Shown here: in pieces, positions 55,477 through 64,000 of the stretch
Layout of the letters: each line of letters opens with the position of its first letter
Numbering within the stretch: position 1 is the first letter of the stretch
Assembly (NCBI GenBank): GCA_022605955.1
Contig: JAKCOZ010000644.1
Coordinates: 39,325-103,324 of the forward strand
DNA length: 64,000 nucleotides
Direction of reading: 5' to 3'
Origin: Rallus limicola
Lineage: Eukaryota > Chordata > Aves > Gruiformes > Rallidae
Program-made: the position numbers and the translations under genes
Notes under the pieces: model-generated
Seen by the model: only the letters and a program-made list of their open reading frames with translations
What the model was told of the DNA's origin: nothing
The model's database searches: none

Positions 55477-58400
55477 AGCTATGCCTTTCAGACCTAGCTT
55501 CTTTACTTTGGGAGTTATTGCTGGACGTTTAGCATGTTTTGAACTGCAGTCTGCTAGGGCCGAGAAAAGCACCGTAGGAGGTTCCAGGCATGTTCCCTCT
55601 TTCCAGGCAAAGGAAAAGGCTGAGAGTCAAAGTGACAGGGTCTGCTCGTGTGTCCTGTTAGGAGGTTTCAGACAAGCTATGCCTTTCAGGCCTAGCTTCT
55701 TTACTTTGGGAGTTATTGCTGGACGTTTAGCATGTTTTGAACTGCAGTCTGCTAGGGCCGAGAAAAGCACCGTAGGAGGTTCCAGGCATGTTCCCTCTTT
55801 CCAGGCAAAGGAAAAGGCTGAGAGCCAAAGTGACAGGGGCTGCTCGTGTGTCCTGTTAGGAGGTTTCAGACAAGCTATGCCTTTCAGGCCTAGCTTCTTT
55901 ACTTTGGGAGTTATTGCTGGACGTTTAGCATGTTTTGAACTGCAGTCTGCTAGGGCCGAGAAAAGCACCGTAGGAGGTTCCAGGCATGTTCCCTCTTTCC
56001 AGGCAAAGGAAAAGGCTGAGAGCAAAAGTGACAGGGGCTGCTCGTGTGTCCTGTTAGGAGGTTTCAGACAAGCTATGCCTTTCAGGCCTAGCTTCTTTAC
56101 TTTGGGAGTTATTGCTGGACGTTTAGCATGTTTTGAACTGCAGTCTGCTAGGGCCGAGAAAAGCACCGTAGGAGGTTCCAGGCATGTTCCCTCTTTCCAG
56201 GCAAAGGAAAAGGCTGAGAGCCAAAATGACAGGGTCTGCTCGTGTGTCCTGTTAGGAGGTTTCAGACAAGCTATGCCTTTCAGGCCTAGCTTCTTTACTT
56301 TGGGAGTTATTGCTGGACGTTTAGCATGTTTTGAACTGCAGTCTGCTAGGGCCGAGAAAAGCACCGTAGGAGGTTCCAGGCATGTTCCCTCTTTCCAGGC
56401 AAAGGAAAAGGCTGAGAGCCAAAGTGACAGGGTCTGCTCGTGTGTCCTGTTAGGAGGTTTCAGACAAGCTATGCCTTTCAGGCCTAGCTTCTTTACTTTG
56501 GGAGTTATTGCTGGACGTTTAGCATGTTTTGAACTGCAGTCTGCTAGGGCCGAGAAAAGCACCGTAGGAGGTTCCAGGCATGTTCCCTCTTTCCAGGCAA
56601 AGGAAAAGGCTGAGAGCCAAAGTGACAGGGTCTGCTCGTGTGTCCTGTTAGGAGGTTTCAGACAAGCTATGCCTTTCAGGCCTAGCTTCTTTACTTTGGG
56701 AGTTATTGCTGGACGTTTAGCATGTTTTGAACTGCAGTCTGCTAGGGCCGAGAAAAGCACCGTAGGATGTTCCAGGCATGTTCCCTCTTTCCAGGCAAAG
56801 GAAAAGGCTGAGAGCCAAAGTGACAGGGTCTGCTGGTGTGTCCTGTTAGGAGGTTTCAGACAAGCTATGCCTTTCAGGCCTAGCTTCTTTACTTTGGGAG
56901 TTATTGCTGGACGTTTAGCATGTTTTGAACTGCAGTCTGCTAGGGCCGAGAAAAGCACCGTAGGAGGTTCCAGGCATGTTCCCTCTTTCCAGGCAAAGGA
57001 TAAGGCTGAGAGCCAAAGTGACAGGGTCTGCTCGTGTGTCCTGTTAGGAGGTTTCAGACAAGCTATGCCTTTCAGGCCTAGCTTCTTTACTTTGGGAGTT
57101 ATTGCTGGACGTTTAGCATGTTTTGAACTGCAGTCTGCTAGGGCCGAGAAAAGCACCGTAGGAGGTTCCAGGCATGTTCCCTCTTTCCAGGCAAAGGAAA
57201 AGGCTGAGAGCCAAAGTGACAGGGGCTGCTCGTGTGTCCTGTTAGGAGGTTTCAGACAAGCTATGCCTTTCAGGCCTAGCTTCTTTACTTTGGGAGTTAT
57301 TGCTGGACGTTTAGCATGTTTTTAACTGCAGTCTGCTAGGGCCGAGAAAAGCACCGTAGGAGGTTCCAGGCATGTTCCCTCTTTCCAGGCAAAGGAAAAG
57401 GCTGAGAGCCAAAATGACAGGGTGTGCTCGTGTGTCCTGTTAGGAGGTTTCAGACAAGCTATGCCTTTCAGGCCTAGCTTCTTTACTTTGGGAGTAATTG
57501 CTGGACGTTTAGCATGTTTAGAACTGCAGTCTGCTAGGGCCGAGAAAAGCACCGTAGGAGGTTCCAGGCATGTTCCCTCTTTCCAGGCAAAGGAAAAGGC
57601 TGAGAGCCAAAGTGACAGGGGCTTCTCGTGTGTCCTGTTAGGAGGTTTCAGACAAGCTATGCCTTTCAGGCCTAGCTTCTTTACTTTGGGAGTTATTGCT
57701 GGACGTTTAGCATGTTTTGAACTGCAGTCTGCTAGGGCCGAGAAAAGCACCGTAGGAGGTTCCAGGCATGTTCCCTCTTTCCAGGCAAAGGAAAAGGCTG
57801 AGAGCCAAAATGACAGGGGCTGCTCGTGTGTCCTGTTAGGAGGTTTCAGACAAGCTATGCCTTTCAGGCCTAGCTTCTTTACTTTGGGAGTTATTGCTGG
57901 ACGTTTAGCATGTTTTGAACTGCAGTCTGCTAGGGCCGAGAAAAGCACCGTAGGATGTTCCAGGCATGTTCCCTCTTTCCAGGCAAAGGAAAAGGCTGAG
58001 AGCCAAAGTGACAGGGTCTGCTTGTGTGTCCTGTTAGGAGGTTTCAGACAAGCTATGCCTTTCAGGCCTAGCTTCTTTACTTTGGGAGTTATTGCTGGAC
58101 GTTTAGCATGTTTTGAACTGCAGTCTGCTAAAGCCGAGAAAAGCACCGTAGGAGGTTCCAGGCATGTTCCCTCTTTCCAGGCAAAGGAAAAGGCTGAGAG
58201 CCAAAGTGACAGGGGCTGCTCGTGTGTCCTGTTAGGAGGTTTCAGACAAGCTATGCCTTTCAGGCCTAGCTTCTTTACTTTGGGAGTTATTGCTGGACGT
58301 TTAGCATGTTTTGAACTGCAGTCTGCTAGGGCCGAGAAAAGCACCGTAGGAGGTTCCAGGCATGTTCCCTCTTTCCAGGCAAAGGAAAAGGCTGAGAGCC

Positions 58401-59808
58401 AAAGTGACAGGGGCTGCTCGTGTGTCCTGTTAGGAGGTTTCAGACAAGCTATGCCTTTCAGGCCTAGCTTCTTTACTTTGGGAGTTATTGCTGGACGTTT
58501 AGCATGTTTTGAACTGCAGTCTGCTAGGGCCGAGAAAAGCACCGTAGGAGGTTCCAGGCATGTTCCCTCTTTCCAGGCAAAGGAAAAGGCTGAGAGCCAA
58601 AGTGACAGGGTCTGCTCGTGTGTCCTGTTAGGAGGTTTCAGACAAGCTATGCCTTTCAGGCCTAGCTTCTTTACTTTGGGAGTTATTGCTGGACGTTTAG
58701 CATGTTTTGAACTGCAGTCTGCTAGGGCCGAGAAAAGCACCGTAGGAGGTTCCAGGCATGTTCCCTCTTTCCAGGCAAAGGAAAAGGCTGAGAGCCAAAG
58801 TGACAGGGGCTGCTCGTGTGTCCTGTTAGGAGGTTTCAGACAAGCTATGCCTTTCAGGCCTAGCTTCTTTACTTTGGGAGTTATTGCTGGACGTTTAGCA
58901 TGTTTTGAACTGCAGTCTGCTAGGGCCGAGAAAAGCACCGTAGGAGGTTCCAGGCATGTTCCCTCTTTCCAGGCAAAGGAAAAGGCTGAGAGCCAAAGTG
59001 ACAGGGGCTGCTCGTGTGTCCTGTTAGGAGGTTTCAGACAAGCTATGCCTTTCAGGCCTAGCTTCTTTACTTTGGGAGTTATTGCTGGACGTTTAGCATG
59101 TTTTGAACTGCAGTCTGCTAGGGCCGAGAAAAGCACCGTAGGAGGTTCCAGGCATGTTCCCTCTTTCCAGGCAAAGGAAAAGGCTGAGAGCCAAAGTGAC
59201 AGGGTCTGCTGGTGTGTCCTGTTAGGAGGTTTCAGACAAGCTATGCCTTTCAGGCCTAGCTTCTTTACTTTGGGAGTTATTGCTGGACGTTTAGCATGTT
59301 TTGAACTGCAGTCTGCTAGGGCCGAGAAAAGCACCGTAGGAGGTTCCAGGCATGTTCCCTCTTTCCAGGCAAAGGAAAAGGCTGAGAGTCAAAGTGACAG
59401 GGTCTGCTCGTGTGTCCTGTTAGGAGGTTTCAGACAAGCTATGCCTTTCAGGCCTAGCTTCTTTACTTTGGGAGTTATTGCTGGACGTTTAGCATGTTTT
59501 GAACTGCAGTCTGCTAGGGCTGAGAAAAGCACCGTAGGAGGTTCCAGGCATGTTCCCTCTTTCCAGGCAAAGGAAAAGGCTGAGAGCCAAAGTGACAGGG
59601 TCTGCTCGTGTGTCCTGTTAGGAGGTTTCAGACAAGCTATGCCTTTCAGGCCTAGCTTCTTTACTTTGGGAGTTATTGCTGGACGTTTAGCATGTTTTGA
59701 ACTGCAGTCTGCTAGGGCCGAGAAAAGCACCGTAGGAGGTTCCAGGCATGTTCCCTCTTTCCAGGCAAAGGAAAAGGCTGAGAGCCAAAGTGACAGGGTC
59801 TGCTCGTG

Positions 59809-59879
59809 TGTCCTGTTAGGAGGTTTCAGACAAGCTAGGCCTGAAAGGCATAGCTTGTCTGAAACCTCCTAACAGGACA
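59809..59879. repeat. Palindromic junction 24 (class C, inverted spacer)
   Basis: Perfect arms with inverted spacer. The flank reads agatatgcc rather than agctatgcc. Interval 4,403 bp (22 monomers + 47). Confidence 0.95.
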
Positions 59880-60251
59880 AGATATGCCTTTCAGACCTAG
59901 CTTCTTTACTTTGGGAGTTATTGCTGGACGTTTAGCATGTTTTGAACTGCAGTCTGCTAGGGCCGAGAAAAGCACCGTAGGAGGTTCCAGGCAATTTCCC
60001 TCTTTCCAGGCAAAGGAAAAGGCTGAGAGCCAAAGTGACAGGGTCTGCTCGTGTGTCCTGTTAGGAGGTTTCAGACAAGCTATGCCTTTCAGGCCTAGCT
60101 TCTTTACTTTGGGAGTTATTGCTGGACGTTTAGCATGTTTTGAACTGCAGTCTGCTAGGGCCGAGAAAAGCACCGTAGGAGGTTCCAGGCATGTTCCCTC
60201 TTTCCAGGCAAAGGAAAAGGCTGAGAGCCAAAGTGACAGGGGCTGCTCGTG

Positions 60252-60322
60252 TGTCCTGTTAGGAGGTTTCAGACAAGCTAGGCCTGAAAGGCATAGCTTG
60301 TCTGAAACCTCCTAACAGGGCA
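60252..60322. repeat. Palindromic junction 25 (class C, inverted spacer)
   Basis: Inverted spacer. One mismatch near the outer end of the right arm (acagggca for acaggaca). Interval 443 bp (2 monomers + 47). Confidence 0.94.
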
Positions 60323-60694
60323 AGCTATGCCTTTCAGACCTAGCTTCTTTACTTTGGGAGTTATTGCTGGACGTTTAGCATGTTTTGAACTGCAGTCTGC
60401 TAGGGCCGAGAAAAGCACCGTAGGAGGTTCCAGGCATGTTCCCTCTTTCCAGGCAAAGGAAAAGGCTGAGAGCCAAAGTGACAGGGTGTGCTCGTGTGTC
60501 CTGTTAGGAGGTTTCAGACAAGCTATGCCTTTCAGGCCTAGCTTCTTTACTTTGGGAGTTATTGCTGGACGTTTAGCATGTTTTGAACTGCAGTCTGCTA
60601 GGGCCGAGAAAAGCACCGTAGGAGGTTCCAGGCATGTTCCCTCTTTCCAGGCAAAGGAAAAGGCTGAGAGCCAAAGTGACAGGGGCTGCTCGTG

Positions 60695-60765
60695 TGTCCT
60701 GTTAGGAGGTTTCAGACAAGCTAGGCCTGAAAGGCATAGCTTGTCTGAAACCTCCTAACAGGACA
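60695..60765. repeat. Palindromic junction 26 (class C, inverted spacer)
   Basis: Perfect arms with inverted spacer, then cagacct and taggttc. Closes copy 1 of the 33-monomer unit. Interval 443 bp. Confidence 0.95.
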
Positions 60766-61533
60766 AGCTATGCCTTTCAGACCTAGGTTCTTTACTTTGG
60801 GAGTTATTGCTGGACGTTTAGCATGTTTTGAACTGCAGTCTGCTAGGGCCGAGAAAAGCACCGTAGGAGGTTCCAGGCATGTTCCCTCTTTCCAGGCAAA
60901 GGAAAAGGCTGAGAGCCAAAATGACAGGGTCTGCTCGTGTGTCCTGTTAGGAGGTTTCAGACAAGCTATGCCTTTCAGGCCTAGCTTCTTTACTTTGGGA
61001 GTTATTGCTGGACGTTTAGCATGTTTTGAACTGCAGTCTGCTAGGGCCGAGAAAAGCACCGTAGGAGGTTCCAGGCATGTTCCCTCTTTCCAGGCAAAGG
61101 AAAAGGCTGAGAGCCAAAGTGACAGGGTCTGCTCGTGTGTCCTGTTAGGAGGTTTCAGACAAGCTATGCCTTTCAGGCCTAGCTTCTTTACTTTGGGAGT
61201 TATTGCTGGACGTTTAGCATGTTTTGAACTGCAGTCTGCTAGGGCCGAGAAAAGCACCGTAGGAGGTTCCAGGCATGTTCCCTCTTTCCAGGCAAAGGAA
61301 AAGGCTGAGAGCCAAAGTGACAGGGTCTGCTCGTGTGTCCTGTTAGGAGGTTTCAGACAAGCTATGCCTTTCAGGCCTAGCTTCTTTACTTTGGGAGTTA
61401 TTGCTGGACGTTTAGCATGTTTTGAACTGCAGTCTGCTAGGGCCGAGAAAAGCACCGTAGGAGGTTCCAGGCATGTTCCCTCTTTCCAGGCAAAGGAAAA
61501 GGCTGAGAGCCAAAGTGACAGGGTCTGCTCGTG

Positions 61534-61604
61534 TGTCCTGTTAGGAGGTTTCAGACAAGCTATGCCTTTCAGGCCTAGCTTGTCTGAAACCTCCTAACAG
61601 GACA
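61534..61604. repeat. Palindromic junction 27 (class B, direct spacer)
   Basis: Copy of junction 22 at +6,769 bp, with the same gccatgcc and cagacct downstream. Confidence 0.95.
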
Positions 61605-62174
61605 AGCCATGCCTTTCAGACCTAGCTTCTTTACTTTGGGAGTTATTGCTGGACGTTTAGCATGTTTTGAACTGCAGTCTGCTAGGGCCGAGAAAAGCAC
61701 CGTAGGAGGTTCCAGGCATGTTCCCTCTTTCCAGGCAAAGGAAAAGGCTGAGAGTCAAAGTGACAGGGTCTGCTCGTGTGTCCTGTTAGGAGGTTTCAGA
61801 CAAGCTATGCCTTTCAGGCCTAGCTTCTTTACTTTGGGAGTTATTGCTGGACGTTTAGCATGTTTTGAACTGCAGTCTGCTAGGGCTGAGAAAAGCACCG
61901 TAGGAGGTTCCAGGCATGTTCCCTCTTTCCAGGCAAAGGAAAAGGCTGAGAGCCAAAGTGACAGGGTCTGCTCGTGTGTCCTGTTAGGAGGTTTCAGACA
62001 AGCTATGCCTTTCAGGCCTAGCTTCTTTACTTTGGGAGTTATTGCTGGACGTTTAGCATGTTTTGAACTGCAGTCTGCTAGGGCCGAGAAAAGCACCGTA
62101 GGAGGTTCCAGGCATGTTCCCTCTTTCCAGGCAAAGGAAAAGGCTGAGAGCCAAAGTGACAGGGGCTGCTCGTG

Positions 62175-62245
62175 TGTCCTGTTAGGAGGTTTCAGACAAG
62201 CTAGGCCTGAAAGGCATAGCTTGTCTGAAACCTCCTAACAGGACA
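62175..62245. repeat. Palindromic junction 28 (class C, inverted spacer)
   Basis: Copy of junction 23 at +6,769 bp. It is the last junction in the window. The 22-monomer sub-block that follows is cut at base 64000. Confidence 0.95.
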
Positions 62246-64000
62246 AGCTATGCCTTTCAGACCTAGCTTCTTTACTTTGGGAGTTATTGCTGGACGTTTA
62301 GCATGTTTTGAACTGCAGTCTGCTAGGGCCGAGAAAAGCACCGTAGGAGGTTCCAGGCATGTTCCCTCTTTCCAGGCAAAGGAAAAGGCTGAGAGTCAAA
62401 GTGACAGGGTCTGCTCGTGTGTCCTGTTAGGAGGTTTCAGACAAGCTATGCCTTTCAGGCCTAGCTTCTTTACTTTGGGAGTTATTGCTGGACGTTTAGC
62501 ATGTTTTGAACTGCAGTCTGCTAGGGCCGAGAAAAGCACCGTAGGAGGTTCCAGGCATGTTCCCTCTTTCCAGGCAAAGGAAAAGGCTGAGAGCCAAAGT
62601 GACAGGGGCTGCTCGTGTGTCCTGTTAGGAGGTTTCAGACAAGCTATGCCTTTCAGGCCTAGCTTCTTTACTTTGGGAGTTATTGCTGGACGTTTAGCAT
62701 GTTTTGAACTGCAGTCTGCTAGGGCCGAGAAAAGCACCGTAGGAGGTTCCAGGCATGTTCCCTCTTTCCAGGCAAAGGAAAAGGCTGAGAGCAAAAGTGA
62801 CAGGGGCTGCTCGTGTGTCCTGTTAGGAGGTTTCAGACAAGCTATGCCTTTCAGGCCTAGCTTCTTTACTTTGGGAGTTATTGCTGGACGTTTAGCATGT
62901 TTTGAACTGCAGTCTGCTAGGGCCGAGAAAAGCACCGTAGGAGGTTCCAGGCATGTTCCCTCTTTCCAGGCAAAGGAAAAGGCTGAGAGCCAAAATGACA
63001 GGGTCTGCTCGTGTGTCCTGTTAGGAGGTTTCAGACAAGCTATGCCTTTCAGGCCTAGCTTCTTTACTTTGGGAGTTATTGCTGGACGTTTAGCATGTTT
63101 TGAACTGCAGTCTGCTAGGGCCGAGAAAAGCACCGTAGGAGGTTCCAGGCATGTTCCCTCTTTGCAGGCAAAGGAAAAGGCTGAGAGCCAAAGTGACAGG
63201 GTCTGCTCGTGTGTCCTGTTAGGAGGTTTCAGACAAGCTATGCCTTTCAGGCCTAGCTTCTTTACTTTGGGAGTTATTGCTGGACGTTTAGCATGTTTTG
63301 AACTGCAGTCTGCTAGGGCCGAGAAAAGCACCGTAGGAGGTTCCAGGCATGTTCCCTCTTTCCAGGCAAAGGAAAAGGCTGAGAGCCAAAGTGACAGGGT
63401 CTGCTCGTGTGTCCTGTTAGGAGGTTTCAGACAAGCTATGCCTTTCAGGCCTAGCTTCTTTACTTTGGGAGTTATTGCTGGACGTTTAGCATGTTTTGAA
63501 CTGCAGTCTGCTAGGGCCGAGAAAAGCACCGTAGGATGTTCCAGGCATGTTCCCTCTTTCCAGGCAAAGGAAAAGGCTGAGAGCCAAAGTGACAGGGTCT
63601 GCTGGTGTGTCCTGTTAGGAGGTTTCAGACAAGCTATGCCTTTCAGGCCTAGCTTCTTTACTTTGGGAGTTATTGCTGGACGTTTAGCATGTTTTGAACT
63701 GCAGTCTGCTAGGGCCGAGAAAAGCACCGTAGGAGGTTCCAGGCATGTTCCCTCTTTCCAGGCAAAGGATAAGGCTGAGAGCCAAAGTGACAGGGTCTGC
63801 TCGTGTGTCCTGTTAGGAGGTTTCAGACAAGCTATGCCTTTCAGGCCTAGCTTCTTTACTTTGGGAGTTATTGCTGGACGTTTAGCATGTTTTGAACTGC
63901 AGTCTGCTAGGGCCGAGAAAAGCACCGTAGGAGGTTCCAGGCATGTTCCCTCTTTCCAGGCAAAGGAAAAGGCTGAGAGCCAAAGTGACAGGGGCTGCTC

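Larger units (their letters stand above)
54001..60769 (+). repeat. 33-monomer higher-order repeat, copy 1 (6,769 bp, five junctions)
   Basis: Sub-blocks of 4, 3, 22, 2 and 2 monomers end in junctions of class B, C, C, C and C. The sum, 33 x 198 + 5 x 47 = 6,769 bp, is exactly the distance to the second copy. Private variants include caaaatgac near 54151 and 56225, gagcaaaag near 56022, ggatgttcc near 56766 and 57955, ggataagg near 57000, ttttaactg near 57321 (in-frame stop) and ctaaagccg near 58129. Confidence 0.93.
1..64000 (+). repeat. 198-bp satellite DNA array, about 316 tandem monomers
   Basis: Every base belongs to one tandem repeat with a 198-bp period, always in the same orientation and without unique sequence at either edge. 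The consensus has about 50% G+C. Substitutions dominate: monomers usually differ at a few positions, with a T/G dimorphism at monomer position 161 (gggtctgct or ggggctgct) common throughout. The only length variation is a 47-bp insert present 28 times. The period, homogeneity and nested higher-order repeats are typical of centromeric or pericentromeric satellites in large eukaryotic genomes. No CENP-B box is present. I do not recognise the satellite family. The PstI site should yield a 198-bp ladder, with rare losses such as actgtag near 7526 and actacag near 23695. Confidence 0.98.
60770..64000 (+). repeat. 33-monomer higher-order repeat, copy 2, cut by window end
   Basis: This stretch follows copy 1 base for base at +6,769 bp as far as I checked: junctions at 54765 and 55406 reappear at 61534 and 62175, and gagcaaaag, caaaatgac, ggatgttcc and ggataagg all recur. 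One difference is C at 56395 against G at 63164. About 3.2 kb of the copy lies inside the window. Homology seems to extend slightly upstream, since gtgtgctc G is at 53719 and 60488. Confidence 0.92.

Noticed and set aside
1..64000. CRISPR array
   Set aside because: The repeat is 198 bp with no unique spacers between copies. The whole period is conserved.
1..64000. CENP-B box in the monomer
   Set aside because: The consensus has no TTCG core. Its four CpG contexts (gacgtt, gccgag, accgta, ctcgtg) do not fit the CENP-B motif.
1..64000. Assembly artefact producing the whole array
   Set aside because: Private variants arranged in collinear higher-order units and exact 198n + 47 spacing argue for real sequence. 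Collapse or expansion of copy number cannot be excluded without reads.

Overview
The whole 64 kb window is a single head-to-tail satellite DNA array. I see no protein-coding gene, RNA gene, transposon, CRISPR array or unique flanking sequence in it. The monomer is 198 bp and about 50% G+C by hand count of the consensus. There are about 316 copies, all in the same orientation, and most differ from consensus at only a few bases. Numbering the monomer from its recurring ATG (exemplar 1138-1335), it carries a PstI site (ctgcag) at 64-69, usually a StuI site (aggcct) at 10-15, and four CpGs. Such a homogeneous, higher-order-structured array points to a large eukaryotic genome, probably centromeric or pericentromeric. 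Recurrent C-to-T or G-to-A changes at all four CpGs suggest a cytosine-methylating host such as a vertebrate or plant. I cannot name the species or satellite family.

The most unusual feature is a second, rarer element. At 28 places a 47-bp insert follows the dyad aagcta-N13-tagctt at the monomer boundary. It turns a 6-bp inverted repeat into a 71-bp palindrome with 29-bp arms and a 13-bp spacer. Every interval between consecutive inserts is exactly 198n+47 bp, so I find no other net indel from 3.3 to 62.2 kb. The 13-bp spacer is in the original orientation at 18 sites and inverted at 10. I sort the junctions by spacer and following sequence. Class A has a direct spacer followed by cttTCAGGCC (5 sites). 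Class B has a direct spacer followed by gccatg...cagacc (7). Class C has an inverted spacer followed by gctatg...cagacc (10). Class D has a cagaaaagct arm followed by aacctatg...catgcc (4). Class E has the same arm followed by agctatg...cagtcc (2).

Layout: 1-5191 ends in a duplicated 9-monomer block. 5192-9188 is rich in junctions. 9189-22246 holds three length variants (17, 22 and 24 monomers) of one higher-order repeat plus a 2-monomer remnant. 22247-26639 is a second junction-rich segment paralogous to 5192-9188. 26640-32230 is a 28-monomer relative of the same higher-order repeat. 32231-49899 is 89 monomers with no internal junction, itself built from 8-, 18- and 31-monomer duplications. 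49900-54000 is junction-rich and mostly class C. 54001-60769 is a 33-monomer, 6,769-bp higher-order unit with five junctions, whose near-identical second copy starts at 60770 and runs off the window.

Very long open frames exist on both strands because 198 is divisible by 3 and the consensus has no stop in those frames. I treat them as by-products of the repeat, not genes.
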